Numbered from the stretch's first letter, positions 13,578 to 22,754 are shown. The stretch: 26,019 nt of DNA from Treponema sp. UBA3662 (GCA_002373205.1 DFJV01000105.1:1-26019); one strand, 5' to 3'. Program-made: numbers and translations. The notes: generated from the letters alone by a model not told the origin.

Positions 13578-14771
13578 TTACTCTCCGCTAAGGGCTACAA
13601 CAGGGTCAAGCTTTGCGGCACGGGAAGCAGGGCTTAGGCCAAAGAAAACTCCCACGAAGACAGAAAAGACGAATGCAATAAAGCAGGACTTAAAGCTGAT
13701 TACAATGTCTTGCGAGCGCACGTATTCCACGGCAATGCTTATTGCAATCCCAAGAATTATTCCTGCAATTCCTCCCATAAGGGTTATGCTTGCAGACTCA
13801 ACCAAAAACTGCTGGCGTATGGTATTGGGACTTGCGCCCAGTGCCTTTCTTATGCCTATCTCCTGCTTGCGTTCAGTAACCGTAACAATCATTATGTTCA
13901 TTATTCCAATTCCGCCAACCAAAAGAGAAATGGTTGCAATTCCTGAAAGCATCATGGAAAGCGTGTTGGTTATCTGGCTAACCTGGTCTATCATTGTCTG
14001 CATGGACATAACCCTAACAGAACCTTCCGTCCCGGTAAGATTCTTGCAGTAGGTTTCAAGTGCAGTTGCCAAGTCGGTTGCCTTGTCGGAGGACACAGCC
14101 TGAACCATTACCGTAGAGGCATTGGGATTTGGCGCGATTTTTTTTGCATAAAAGCCCCGCGTTACGTAACAGCCGGACGCCGTAGACTCCATGCCCGAAT
14201 TCTGCTCGGCAAAAATTCCTATGACTTCAAAATTAAAGGGCACTTTGTCTGCAACAAGGGTTATGTGCTTGCCAACTCCGTCTCCGTTTGGAAAAAGGGA
14301 AGATGCAACTTCGCTTCCCAATATAATTTTTTGCGTACCCATTGCATCGTCGGTTACGTCAAAGCTTCTGCCCTGCTCCACTTTTAAACCGCAGGCCTCT
14401 ATGTAACCAGATTCAACCGCGGTGCAGGAAGCGCTTGCACTTGTGTCTCCGTACGCTACAGTTCCAGAAAGGCTGTTCTTGTACCAAATCTTTTTTATTC
14501 CAGAAATATTCCCGAACAAATCTTCGCGGAAACTTTCGTTAAATTCTATGGTAACAGCCGCCACCCCCCTGCGCATAAAACCGGAACCAATGCTTACCAT
14601 GTCCAAGCCGGATGAACCGAATGTGTTCTGAATCTGCATTGTGGAGCTTTGACCCATGCTCATGATTACGATTACGGATGCAACACCAATAATAATACCC
14701 AAAAGAGAAAGCACGGTTCTTGTCTTGTTGCGCCTAAAGTTTTGCAGCGCGTTCAAAAAATCCTCAAACAT
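13578..14771 (-). CDS. MacB-type ABC transporter permease (FtsX domain)
   Basis: 397 residues. One N-terminal membrane span (about 20-42), a large periplasmic domain (about 45-270) of MacB-PCD type, and three C-terminal spans with GGIGIMNIMIVTVTERKQEIGIRKALGAS, the FtsX hallmark. MacB-class transporters move substrates from the periplasm through an adaptor and TolC by mechanotransmission and do not pump across the inner membrane. Substrate unknown. GGAGG lies eight bases before ATG 14771, overlapping the end of the ATPase gene, whose stop is three bases away. Here ATPase and permease are separate genes, whereas E. coli MacB is a fusion. Confidence 0.9.
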   Translation of the reverse strand: MFEDFLNALQNFRRNKTRTVLSLLGIIIGVASVIVIMSMGQSSTMQIQNTFGSSGLDMVSIGSGFMRRGVAAVTIEFNESFREDLFGNISGIKKIWYKNSLSGTVAYGDTSASASCTAVESGYIEACGLKVEQGRSFDVTDDAMGTQKIILGSEVASSLFPNGDGVGKHITLVADKVPFNFEVIGIFAEQNSGMESTASGCYVTRGFYAKKIAPNPNASTVMVQAVSSDKATDLATALETYCKNLTGTEGSVRVMSMQTMIDQVSQITNTLSMMLSGIATISLLVGGIGIMNIMIVTVTERKQEIGIRKALGASPNTIRQQFLVESASITLMGGIAGIILGIAISIAVEYVRSQDIVISFKSCFIAFVFSVFVGVFFGLSPASRAAKLDPVVALSGE

Positions 14772-14774
14772 AGA

Positions 14775-15518
14775 CTATGCCTCCTGCCCTGCCCCGGAAG
14801 GCTTTTCTTCTGATGAATCAAAAGACTCCGGTTCCTGCTTTTGGTCAGACTGAATCTTTCCGTCAAAAATCCTTATGCAGCGGTCAGATGCGGCACCAAC
14901 ACGCGGGTCATGGGTAACAATAACAACCGTTGTTCCCTTTTTGTTTATTTCCCTAAAAAGACGCATCACCGCTTTGCCTGTTTCGCTGTCCAAGGCACCG
15001 GTAGGTTCGTCGGCAAGAATTATGCGGGGACTCGTTACTGTGGCACGGGCAATTGCAACACGCTGCTTTTGACCACCAGAAAGCTCGTGGGGACGGTGGT
15101 TCATTCGCTCGGCAAGACCAACTTTCTGCAAGGCTTCTTTTGCCAACTCCGCCCTTTCCTTCCGTTCAACTCCAGCGTAACGCAGGGGTAGCATTACGTT
15201 TTCAAGCACGGTCATAGACGGAAGCAAAAAATACTGCTGGAAAACAAAGCCAACGGTCTTGTTGCGGAGTTCAGCCAATTCACTTTCATCCATAAGAGCC
15301 GTTTCTTTTCCGTTTATCTTTACAATGCCGCCAGAAGGCCTGTCCAAGCAGCCAATCATGTTCATGCAGGTTGACTTTCCCGAACCGGATGGGCCCATTA
15401 TGGTAACAAATTCACCCTGTGTTATGTCAAAAGAAATGCCCCGCAAGGCAAAGACCTGGGTGTCTCCCATTGTATATGTGCGCTTTACGTCTTGCATAGT
15501 TATTACGGATTCAGCCAT
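14775..15518 (-). CDS. MacB/LolD-type ABC transporter ATP-binding protein
   Basis: 247 residues. Walker A GPSGSGKST (42-50), Q-loop near FVFQQ (91-95), signature LSGGQ (146-150), Walker B IILADEP (166-172), H-loop His203. The MGDTQVFALRGISFDI start is typical of the MacB/LolD group. The C-terminal 30 residues are an acidic, low-complexity tail. It powers the permease encoded next. ATG 15518, with AGGT upstream, lies seven bases past the adaptor stop. A longer frame to 15554 would overlap the adaptor gene and lacks family support. Confidence 0.92.
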   Translation of the reverse strand: MAESVITMQDVKRTYTMGDTQVFALRGISFDITQGEFVTIMGPSGSGKSTCMNMIGCLDRPSGGIVKINGKETALMDESELAELRNKTVGFVFQQYFLLPSMTVLENVMLPLRYAGVERKERAELAKEALQKVGLAERMNHRPHELSGGQKQRVAIARATVTSPRIILADEPTGALDSETGKAVMRLFREINKKGTTVVIVTHDPRVGAASDRCIRIFDGKIQSDQKQEPESFDSSEEKPSGAGQEA

Positions 15519-15525
15519 CTTGCAC

Positions 15526-16566
15526 CTACCTTCCGCGGGGAGGCATACCGCCACCCATTCCGCCGCGCATTCCTCCCATACCGCCCATGCCTCCCCTTCT
15601 GCGTCCGGACGTTTCAGCAGAACTCTGGGCCTTTAGAACCTCGCCACCCTTTAGACCGTTTTCTATCTTTACATAGTCAGCAGTGTAGGGGCTTACCGTA
15701 ACATTTATCTTTTCTCCGCTGGGCACAAGCTGAACAAAAGCCTGTCCGTTTTCGCGGCCAACCGCATAGCGCTCTACAACAAGAAATTTTTCGTCCGGGC
15801 TGATTTTTATCTTCCCGGAAAAAGAGAAGTTTGGAAGGATTCCTTCAGGATATTCATCAATGCGAACCTTTGCCTTTACAACCGTTGCACCGCGGGATGT
15901 AACTTCACCAATTGCAGGCCAGCTTACAACATATCCGTTAACGGTTTTTCCGCTCAGGGCAGAAAAGGTAAATTCAACAGTCTGACCAACTGCCAGCTTG
16001 GAAACATCCGTCTCAGAAATTTCAACATCGGCGGTCAAATAGGAAACGTCAACAATAGTTCCTACCGAGTCCTTTGCTTCAAGTGAATCTCCAACGGCAA
16101 CATCTATATCTGCAATGATGCCGTCAAAGGTTGCAGTAACCTTGCGCTCTTCCACCTTTTGAACAAGGGCATCCCTCTGGGTTTTCATCAGCTGGTACTG
16201 GCGGGCGGCTCCTGTAATAAGGGTGGTCTGCATGTCATAATCATGCTTTGCAAGGTTGTATTTTTGCGTAGTGTCATCAAGCTGGATTATTACATCACCT
16301 TTTTTTACGACATCACCCTGCTTTACGTTTACGGCCACAACAGTTCCGTCGGAAAGGGCCTGAAGGGTCTGCTTCTGGGCTGCGGAAACAGTACCGGCAA
16401 TATCTATTGCATTTTCATAAATTTCTTCGCGGACTTTATATGTAGTATTGTTCAGCTTTTTTGCGGCAAGAAGTTTCTTTACCACGCTCAATGCGCCAAT
16501 AATCACAACTACCGACACAATAAGAATAAGCAAAAGTTTTAACCATCTATTTTTCTTTTTAGCCAT
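15526..16566 (-). CDS. HlyD/MacA-type periplasmic adaptor subunit with Gly/Met/Arg-rich tail
   Basis: 346 residues. An inner-membrane anchor at about 9-29, a lipoyl-like domain (SDGTVVAVNVKQGDVVKKGD near 68-87), a short helical hairpin, the second half-lipoyl and barrel domains (ATFDGIIADIDVAVGDSLEA; VVDVSYLTADVEISE), and a membrane-proximal domain. It links the MacB-type transporter to the TolC-like channel. The last 25 or so residues are an unusual low-complexity tail of GGM repeats (RGGMGGMGGMRGGMGGGM) ending PPRGR. GGGGG lies five bases before the ATG. It lies nine bases past the stop of the TolC-like gene. Confidence 0.9.
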   Translation of the reverse strand: MAKKKNRWLKLLLILIVSVVVIIGALSVVKKLLAAKKLNNTTYKVREEIYENAIDIAGTVSAAQKQTLQALSDGTVVAVNVKQGDVVKKGDVIIQLDDTTQKYNLAKHDYDMQTTLITGAARQYQLMKTQRDALVQKVEERKVTATFDGIIADIDVAVGDSLEAKDSVGTIVDVSYLTADVEISETDVSKLAVGQTVEFTFSALSGKTVNGYVVSWPAIGEVTSRGATVVKAKVRIDEYPEGILPNFSFSGKIKISPDEKFLVVERYAVGRENGQAFVQLVPSGEKINVTVSPYTADYVKIENGLKGGEVLKAQSSAETSGRRRGGMGGMGGMRGGMGGGMPPRGR

Positions 16567-16575
16567 AAAATCCCC

Positions 16576-18006
16576 CTATTTGATTGCCTTAATTTCATCA
16601 TCACGGCAGAACAAAAGCTTTGTCTCGTCGTTGTAAATCAGAAGTTCAATATCGTTTATAAGGCACTGAATTTCATAATTCTCTTTGTTTGCCTTTGCAT
16701 TCCTGTATTCGCTCTGGGTAACGTAGCCCTGCCTGTAGTAGCGCTCTTCATCAGCGGCAAGTTTTTTGTACATGTCAAGCGACTCTTCGTTGGTTTTCTT
16801 TTTCCACTGAATGTCTGAAAGCTGGGTCTGGCGGCTAATCATTTCCGTCTGGTAGTCTTTTTCTGCAGACTGAATGTCTATCTTTTCCTGCTCTTCGGCA
16901 ATCTCTTTCTGCTGATCCGTTATGTTGGCAAGCAAGAATGGCTGCGGGCTAAAGGAAAGGCCAAAGGTGTAGACAGGGTAAAAGCTGTCGGTTTTGAGTG
17001 GCCAGGAAACTCCGGCACTTGCGGTAAGACCCGTTCCGTTCCAAGTAAGTGATGAACCCAAATCAAGGGTGTCTGAATCCGTGGAGGAATTGTCAAAAGT
17101 GTAGCCTGCCTTGCCCCGCACGGTAATTTTTGATTCGGCATTACGGTTCAACGTATTGATGCGGTTGGTCCATGTGGCTTTTTCTATCTTTGCAAAGGCT
17201 TCCTTCTTAAAGGATAGCACGTCCACCGCTTCTGCCTGTGGAACTGAATCTGGCAAAAATTCAACAGCATCATTACCATCGTATTCTATACCGCACTTGG
17301 AGGCAAAGATTTTTGTCTGGCGTTCAAGTTCACGCTTGTTTATCTCTACGTTGCGCTCCCCGGAGAGAACCTTCATTTCTGCCTGGCGGTATTTGAGGGA
17401 GCCTGCTATGTATCCCTTGGCGCGGATTTCGTTAAAGGCCAGCTGGTCATCATACAAATCGTTTTCCGCTTTTACTATTGAGGCTGCAGTTGAATAAAGC
17501 GACTTTAATTCAGTGTAAAAATCCTTTTCCGCGGTAATAAGGCCATTTTGCAGTGCACGGCTTGCTTCAAGAACGCTGCGCTCTGACTTTAGCTTTGTCA
17601 CTTCCAGCTTTTGCTTGTTTTTTGAATACAAATCCACGCTCATGTAAAGGGACTTGTTCTTTGTGTCCGTGTCGTCCTCTTCCTTATACTTAATGTCGGC
17701 AGAGGCCCCAAGCGTAAGGTTGTTCAGCTGGGGGATGGAAAGTTCTGCGGAGGGAGAAAATGTAACCCGTCTATGCTCTCCGTCAGTCGTTACTGTAACA
17801 GTACCGCTTTCAATCTTAAAATTCCATCCGTTGGATATCTTTGTTGCTTTGTCTTCCAAAACTTGATTCTGAAGCGAATTTGTAAGCTTTTTTACATTCA
17901 AATCATTTTGCAGATAGCCCTGCAAAAGATCCTCCGCTTTCTGGTGGGCAAAAAGAGGCATAAGAGAAATTGGAAAAAACAAACATAAAAGTTTAAGTCT
18001 CTTCAT
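16576..18006 (-). CDS. TolC-like outer membrane efflux protein
   Basis: 476 residues. The signal peptide is MKRLKLLCLFFPISLMPLFA. The rest alternates long amphipathic helices and strands as in the outer membrane efflux family: helical stretches at about 125-235 and 355-460 (EIAEEQEKIDIQSAEKDYQT) flank strand-rich parts (AELSIPQLNNLTLGASADIK; SSLTWNGTGLTASAGVSW). It would form the trimeric exit duct of the efflux system encoded downstream. It is the first gene of a four-gene operon with gaps of nine, seven and three bases. It has no Shine-Dalgarno sequence, and a -10 box ends six bases before the ATG. Confidence 0.85.
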   Translation of the reverse strand: MKRLKLLCLFFPISLMPLFAHQKAEDLLQGYLQNDLNVKKLTNSLQNQVLEDKATKISNGWNFKIESGTVTVTTDGEHRRVTFSPSAELSIPQLNNLTLGASADIKYKEEDDTDTKNKSLYMSVDLYSKNKQKLEVTKLKSERSVLEASRALQNGLITAEKDFYTELKSLYSTAASIVKAENDLYDDQLAFNEIRAKGYIAGSLKYRQAEMKVLSGERNVEINKRELERQTKIFASKCGIEYDGNDAVEFLPDSVPQAEAVDVLSFKKEAFAKIEKATWTNRINTLNRNAESKITVRGKAGYTFDNSSTDSDTLDLGSSLTWNGTGLTASAGVSWPLKTDSFYPVYTFGLSFSPQPFLLANITDQQKEIAEEQEKIDIQSAEKDYQTEMISRQTQLSDIQWKKKTNEESLDMYKKLAADEERYYRQGYVTQSEYRNAKANKENYEIQCLINDIELLIYNDETKLLFCRDDEIKAIK

Positions 18007-18012
18007 ATACTA

Positions 18013-18018
18013 ATAATA
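18013..18018 (-). promoter_or_regulatory. -10 box of the efflux operon, predicted leaderless
   Basis: TATTAT (18018-18013) followed by TAGTAT and ATG 18006, the exact spacing for a transcript starting at the start codon. No convincing -35, which may mean an activator is needed. Confidence 0.5.
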
Positions 18019-18131
18019 CAAATAATCATGCAAAAAAGTAATATTTTTTTAGAAACATTATAATTTTCTTATTTTTCGACCAACAGCCTGCCTTACTTGA
18101 TTATCGTTTTTCTTTATGCTACCGTAAAAAT

Positions 18132-18617
18132 ATGATATTATCAATTTTACCAACATTTTGGTTTTCATCTTGGTTTTGGCTCGCAATTTGCGTGATTTGC
18201 ATTGTTATAGAAGTCTCTACGCTCTCTTTAACAACAATCTGGTTTGCCATTGGCGCTTTTGCAATGGTCTTTATCTCCATGATAGCTATGCCTTTCCAGA
18301 TTCAGCTTTTGATTTTTACTATTATATCTGTTCTTCTTTTGATTTTTACCCGACCAATAGCAGTAAAAAAGCTGGCTGTTAAACGCGCCGCAACAAACAG
18401 CGACAGTATAATAGGAAAGAAAGTTGCCGTTACCGAAAAAATTACGCCTCTGAACAAGGGCGCCATAAAGGTGAACGGCTTAATCTGGACGGCCACGGTC
18501 AAGGATGAAAGCGAACTTGAAGCTGGAGAGCTTTGTGAAATTGTTTCTATTGAAGGAGCTACAGCAGTCGTAAAAAAGGCTGAGTCTGTAAAGGCGGATA
18601 GCCCTTCACAAGAATAG
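18132..18617 (+). CDS. NfeD-like membrane protein
   Basis: 161 residues. Three membrane spans at about 11-30, 35-52 and 57-77 (SSWFWLAICVICIVIEVSTL; TTIWFAIGAFAMVFIS; FQIQLLIFTIISVLLLIF) and a C-terminal OB-like domain (IIGKKVAVTEKI ... GAIKVNGLIWTATVKDES) facing the cytoplasm. This is the short NfeD form, normally paired with an SPFH protein and thought to help scaffold membrane domains. An SPFH gene follows 91 bases later, supporting the call. TATGCT at 18115-18120 would start a transcript about five bases before the ATG, and there is no Shine-Dalgarno sequence. Confidence 0.9.
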   Translation: MILSILPTFWFSSWFWLAICVICIVIEVSTLSLTTIWFAIGAFAMVFISMIAMPFQIQLLIFTIISVLLLIFTRPIAVKKLAVKRAATNSDSIIGKKVAVTEKITPLNKGAIKVNGLIWTATVKDESELEAGELCEIVSIEGATAVVKKAESVKADSPSQE

Positions 18618-18708
18618 ACAGCTTTAATTCCAAGTTCTTGCAAAAAATCGTCATTGTCAAAAATTTGAAATTAAGCAAAAAATATCCATATAAAATAAGG
18701 AGAATTTT

Positions 18709-19629
18709 ATGGGACTTTATGTTGTAATCGCAGCCGCATTTGTAATCATACTGTTGATTATCACAAACATCAGGATTGTACCGCAGTCACAGGCATACGT
18801 AATTGAACGCCTTGGAACTTACGCTTCCACTTGGCAGACAGGTCTTCACGTAAAGACACCGCTGATTGACAAAATGGCCAACCATGTTTCGCTAAAGGAA
18901 AAGGTTCTGGACTTTCCGCCACAGCCGGTTATTACAAAAGACAACGTTACCATGAAGATTGACACCGTTGTTTACATGCAGATTACGGATCCAAAGCTCT
19001 ACACTTACGGTGTAGAAAACCCCCTGCTTGCCATTGAAAACCTTACCGCAACAACCCTCCGCAATATTATAGGCGAACTTGACCTTGACGCAACGCTTAC
19101 AAGCCGCGATGTTATCAATACAAAGATGCGCTCTATCCTTGACGAAGCCACAGACCCCTGGGGAATCAAAGTTAACCGTGTTGAAGTAAAGAACATTGTG
19201 CCGCCGGAAGCCATCCGCGAGGCAATGGAAAAGCAGATGCGTGCCGAACGTGAACGCCGCGAAAAGATTCTTATTGCAGAAGGACAGAAACAGTCAGAAA
19301 TCCTTGTTGCAGAAGGAAAGAAGCAGTCAATGATTCTTCAGGCCGAAGCAGAAAAGGAATCCACAATCCTTAGGGCTCAGGCAGAAAAAGAAGCCCAGGT
19401 TCAGCGTGCTCAGGGTGAAGCCGAGGCTATCCGCGAAGTTCAGCAGGCAACGGCAGAGGGTCTTAAGATGATTAAGGACGCCAACATTGATGCCAACGTA
19501 ATAAAGCTCCGCAGCCTTGAAACTATGGAAAAGGCCAGCAACGGTCAGGCAACAAAGATTATCGTTCCAGCAGACTTCCAGAACTTAGCAGGTGTTGTAA
19601 GTGCAATTTCTGCTATTGCAAAGAAATAA
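18709..19629 (+). CDS. SPFH-domain membrane protein (stomatin/QmcA-like)
   Basis: 306 residues. One N-terminal span (3-21), an SPFH/Band 7 domain (about 22-185; IVPQSQAYVIERLGTYASTW; PPQPVITKDNVTMKIDTVVY; NIVPPEAIREAMEKQMRAER), then a coiled coil of repeated AEGxKQSxILxAEAEKE units (about 185-250), and a C-terminal segment. SPFH proteins oligomerise into large membrane rings or rafts and often steer membrane proteases. It is paired with NfeD upstream. AAGGAG lies seven bases before the ATG, a strong site, in contrast to the first gene of the pair. Confidence 0.93.
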   Translation: MGLYVVIAAAFVIILLIITNIRIVPQSQAYVIERLGTYASTWQTGLHVKTPLIDKMANHVSLKEKVLDFPPQPVITKDNVTMKIDTVVYMQITDPKLYTYGVENPLLAIENLTATTLRNIIGELDLDATLTSRDVINTKMRSILDEATDPWGIKVNRVEVKNIVPPEAIREAMEKQMRAERERREKILIAEGQKQSEILVAEGKKQSMILQAEAEKESTILRAQAEKEAQVQRAQGEAEAIREVQQATAEGLKMIKDANIDANVIKLRSLETMEKASNGQATKIIVPADFQNLAGVVSAISAIAKK

Positions 19630-19636
19630 AAAAAAT

Positions 19637-19690
19637 GATTAGCTTGAATGAATGACAATGCTTTTACAAAACTAGCCATTCGAGCTAATC
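19637..19690. other. Long inverted repeat downstream of the SPFH gene
   Basis: GATTAGCTTGAATG (19637-19650) and CATTCGAGCTAATC (19677-19690) pair over 14 positions with one mismatch around a 26-base loop. No T-run follows, so it is not a standard terminator. A second imperfect stem (CGGTT.GTT / AAC.AACCG, 19693-19741) follows. Confidence 0.65.
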
Positions 19691-19780
19691 AACGGTTGGT
19701 TAATCACTTCAATACTGATTGACACATTAATCAACGAACCGCAAACCAAAGCGTCGGGGTATTGAACTCTCCACGCGAAT

Positions 19781-19822
19781 AAAAAAAACCGGCAATCTTA
19801 TCGCTAAGACCGCCGGTTTTTT
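19781..19822. terminator. Bidirectional terminator between SPFH and sugar transporter genes
   Basis: AAAAAACCGGC (19783-19793) pairs with GCCGGTTTTTT (19812-19822), with an inner CTTA-TCGC-TAAG stem. T-runs lie on both strands. It serves the SPFH gene (+) and the transporter operon (-), which converge here. Confidence 0.9.
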
Positions 19823-19850
19823 AGTTTTAGAAAACTCTCTTTACCAATGC

Positions 19851-21113
19851 CTATTTCTTATTTCTCTGCTTAGAGACAATATCAAAGATAACAGCCAAAA
19901 GCAAAACAAGACCCTTTACAGCCTGCTGCCAGTTCATGTCTATACCCAAAATGGACATACCGTTGTTCAAAACGCCCATGAATATAGCACCGACTACAGC
20001 ACCGCCGATTGTACCTGTTCCACCGTATGCAGAAGCACCGCCGATAAAGCAGGAACCGATTGCATCCATTTCATAGCTTTGTCCAGCCGTAGGAGCTGCT
20101 GAATTAAAGCGTGCGATACAAACCAAAGCAGCAACAGCTGAAAGGAATCCCATGTTTGTATATGCAAACATCATAACGTTGTCTGTGTTAACACCGGAAA
20201 GCTTTGCAGCCTTTGCGTTACCACCAATTGCATACAAGTAGCGGCCAGGAACCGTATTCTGTGTGTAGTAGCTATAGAAAACAACAACCGCAGCAATCAG
20301 AACCAAAACAGTAGGAATACCGTGGTGATGTCCCAACTGCCAGCAAACAAGAAGAACAACTACCGGAATAAGGATAAGGCGAAGGATGAATGAAACCTTG
20401 TCTGTTACTTCGTATCCCTTCTTTACTTTTGTTGCACGGCTCTTGATAGAGTAAGCAATCATTACAACACAGATTATTGCAGCAATAATCATTGTCGTTA
20501 CAAGGCGGATGCGCTTAAGCTGGTCTGTAGCAGGGCCAATCAAGCCTTCGTTCTGTGAAGCATTCAACAGATCCGGCATAAATACTTCTGGAACATAACT
20601 TGCAAACAGGTTAAGGTACTTCTGCGGGAAGGGGGAAATTGTAAGACCGTCAAGAACGATAAGGGCAACACCGCGCCACAAAAGCATACCGGAAAGTGTT
20701 ACGATGAAAGGCGGAATATGGACATAAGCAATAAAGGCTCCGTGCCATGCACCAATCAAAAGACCAACAAGCAGACAAATGATAATTGCCGGCACTATTG
20801 GCATCTTGGCATCTACAATCAGCTTACCTCCGATTGCACCAACAAGACAAACTACGGAACCAACAGACAAATCGATGTTACCACCGGTCAAGATACACAG
20901 CAACATACCGGCCGCAAGAATCAAAACGTATGAGTTCTGCAGGATGATGTTTGTAATGTTTGAAGGGGTAAACATTGTTGCGCTTCCCTTCAAAACAATC
21001 TGAAGCACCTGGAACATAATCATAACCACAACAAGAATAAGAAGCATTGTGTGGTCTTTTAAAAGCTTTTTGGTAAAATTCAATGGGCTTCCCGCTCTGG
21101 TATTTTCAGCCAT
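19851..21113 (-). CDS. Sugar ABC transporter permease (GguB/MmsB-like)
   Basis: 420 residues, about ten membrane spans, of the BPD_transp_2 family used by monosaccharide importers. Landmarks are GGNIDLSVGSVVCLVGAIGG, the YAIGGNAKAAKLSGVNTDNV loop that meets the ATPase, and a C-terminal GGTGTIGGAVVGAIFMGVLN. A longer internal insert (about 168-255) separates two halves, as in the ChvE/GguB subgroup. It forms the inner-membrane channel for the sugar delivered by the binding protein. It lies 17 bases after the ATPase gene, with a GGAG site before ATG 21113. Confidence 0.9.
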   Translation of the reverse strand: MAENTRAGSPLNFTKKLLKDHTMLLILVVVMIMFQVLQIVLKGSATMFTPSNITNIILQNSYVLILAAGMLLCILTGGNIDLSVGSVVCLVGAIGGKLIVDAKMPIVPAIIICLLVGLLIGAWHGAFIAYVHIPPFIVTLSGMLLWRGVALIVLDGLTISPFPQKYLNLFASYVPEVFMPDLLNASQNEGLIGPATDQLKRIRLVTTMIIAAIICVVMIAYSIKSRATKVKKGYEVTDKVSFILRLILIPVVVLLVCWQLGHHHGIPTVLVLIAAVVVFYSYYTQNTVPGRYLYAIGGNAKAAKLSGVNTDNVMMFAYTNMGFLSAVAALVCIARFNSAAPTAGQSYEMDAIGSCFIGGASAYGGTGTIGGAVVGAIFMGVLNNGMSILGIDMNWQQAVKGLVLLLAVIFDIVSKQRNKK

Positions 21114-21130
21114 AATTTTCTCCTCTATTA

Positions 21131-22666
21131 TTATTTACCGGACTCAATAATCCGTGTCATGATTTTTTCCTGGGTGGCTTCAGAACCCTTCATCTCACCA
21201 ACGAACTTTCCTTCGTTCATGATGTAGATGCGGTCGCACATACCCAAGATTTCTGGCATTTCAGAAGAAATCATCAGAACAGACTTGCCTTCAGAAACCA
21301 TCTTGTTGATAATGCAGTAGATTTCGTATTTTGCACCTACGTCAATACCGCGTGTCGGTTCGTCAAGGATAAGAATGTCCGGTTCAGCAAAAAGCCATTT
21401 GCCTATAAGAACCTTCTGCTGGTTTCCGCCGGAAAGGTTTCCAACGTCTTCCTGGACAGAAGCGCACTTTGTATGCATATCCTTTGCCATTTCAACCGAA
21501 TACTTGTTTTCAAGGTCAATGTCGATTGAGTGGTACTTGTTTACAATCTTCTGAAGGTTTGCACTTACGGTATTCTTTGCGATAGACTCGCTAAGAATCA
21601 ATCCGTTACCCTTGCGGTCTTCCGTAACGTATGCAAGTCCGTGCTTGATTGCAGACTTAACATCAGGGAAGTGAACTTCCTTGCCGTTAAGGAAAATCTG
21701 GCCGCGGATGTTGGCACCGTAGCTGTGACCAAAGATACTCATTGCAAGTTCGGTACGACCTGCACCCATAAGGCCTGATATACCAACAACTTCACCCTTG
21801 CGGATGTTAAAGTTTACGTGGTCGCATACCTTGATTCCGTCAAAAACCGGATGGTCAACGCACCAGTCCTTTACTTCAAAGCAAACTTCGCCAATGTGAG
21901 GTTCACGCTTGGGGAAGCGGTCCGTAAGATCACGGCCAACCATAGCCGCAATGATTTTATTTTCATCTACCCCGTCTTTTTCCTTGTCAAAAGAAGTTAC
22001 AACTGTACCGTCACGGATAACGGTAATCGTGTCTGCAACATAAGCAACTTCATTCAACTTGTGGGAAATCAGGATAGAGGTAATTCCTTTTTCTTTCTTA
22101 AGCTTAAGGAGCAAGTCCAAAAGCTTCTTTGCTTCCGTGTCATTCAAGGAAGCCGTAGGTTCGTCAAGAATAAGAAGGCGTACATCTTTGGCAAGAGCCT
22201 TTGCAATTTCTACCAGCTGCTGCTTACCTACGCCAATGTCTTTTATAAGTGTGTGCGGATTTTCGTGGAGACCTACTATAGCCAATTGTTCCGAACACCT
22301 TTGGAAGGTTTCATCCCAGTTAATCTTTGCCTTTGAACCGCATTCGTTTCCAAGGAACATGTTTTCAGCAATGGAAAGAAGTGGAACCAGAGCCAATTCC
22401 TGGTGAATAATTACGATACCTTTTTTTTCGCTGTCTTTTATAGTTTGGAATTTACAAACATCACCGTTATAGACTATATCTCCTTCATAAGTTCCGTATG
22501 GATATATTCCGGAAAGAACGTTCATCAAGGTAGATTTTCCAGCTCCGTTTTCTCCACAAAGCGCATGGATTTCTCCGTCCGCAACCTGAAGGTTAACGTT
22601 GCTAAGAGCCTTTACTGGTCCGAACGTTTTGGTGATTTGTTTCATTTCCAACAACATTTTTGCCAA
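21131..22666 (-). CDS. Sugar ABC transporter ATP-binding protein, two ATPase domains (GguA/MmsA-like)
   Basis: 511 residues from a TTG codon. Domain 1 has Walker A GENGAGKST (38-46), the degenerate signature IGVGKQQLVEIAKAL usual in sugar importers, and Walker B LLILDEP. Domain 2 has the altered Walker A GISGLMGAGRTEL, signature LSGGNQQKVLIGKWL and Walker B ILILDEPTRGID. The start is chosen at TTG 22666 because GGAGG lies exactly seven bases upstream. ATG 22657 is in frame but 16 bases from that site, and the frame up to 22711 lacks family similarity. A TTG start together with an upstream terminator should keep its level below that of the binding protein. Confidence 0.92.
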   Translation of the reverse strand: MAKMLLEMKQITKTFGPVKALSNVNLQVADGEIHALCGENGAGKSTLMNVLSGIYPYGTYEGDIVYNGDVCKFQTIKDSEKKGIVIIHQELALVPLLSIAENMFLGNECGSKAKINWDETFQRCSEQLAIVGLHENPHTLIKDIGVGKQQLVEIAKALAKDVRLLILDEPTASLNDTEAKKLLDLLLKLKKEKGITSILISHKLNEVAYVADTITVIRDGTVVTSFDKEKDGVDENKIIAAMVGRDLTDRFPKREPHIGEVCFEVKDWCVDHPVFDGIKVCDHVNFNIRKGEVVGISGLMGAGRTELAMSIFGHSYGANIRGQIFLNGKEVHFPDVKSAIKHGLAYVTEDRKGNGLILSESIAKNTVSANLQKIVNKYHSIDIDLENKYSVEMAKDMHTKCASVQEDVGNLSGGNQQKVLIGKWLFAEPDILILDEPTRGIDVGAKYEIYCIINKMVSEGKSVLMISSEMPEILGMCDRIYIMNEGKFVGEMKGSEATQEKIMTRIIESGK

Positions 22667-22696
22667 TTGGAAGCCTCCGTAAAAAATAAAGTCCCT

Positions 22697-22728
22697 AAAA
22701 AAACCGCCCACTTATTCGGCAGGCGGTT
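22697..22728 (-). terminator. Intrinsic terminator/attenuator between binding protein and ATPase genes
   Basis: AACCGCC (22702-22708) pairs with GGCGGTT (22722-22728) around a 13-base loop. On the minus strand the stem is followed by TTTTTTT. Partial read-through would supply the ATPase and permease genes. Confidence 0.8.
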
Positions 22729-22754
22729 CTTAACTTTCAGTCTTTTGTTAAAGA

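Noticed and set aside
19637..19690. Inverted repeat as terminator of the SPFH gene
   Set aside because: The 26-base loop and lack of a T-run argue against it. A clear terminator lies at 19781-19822.
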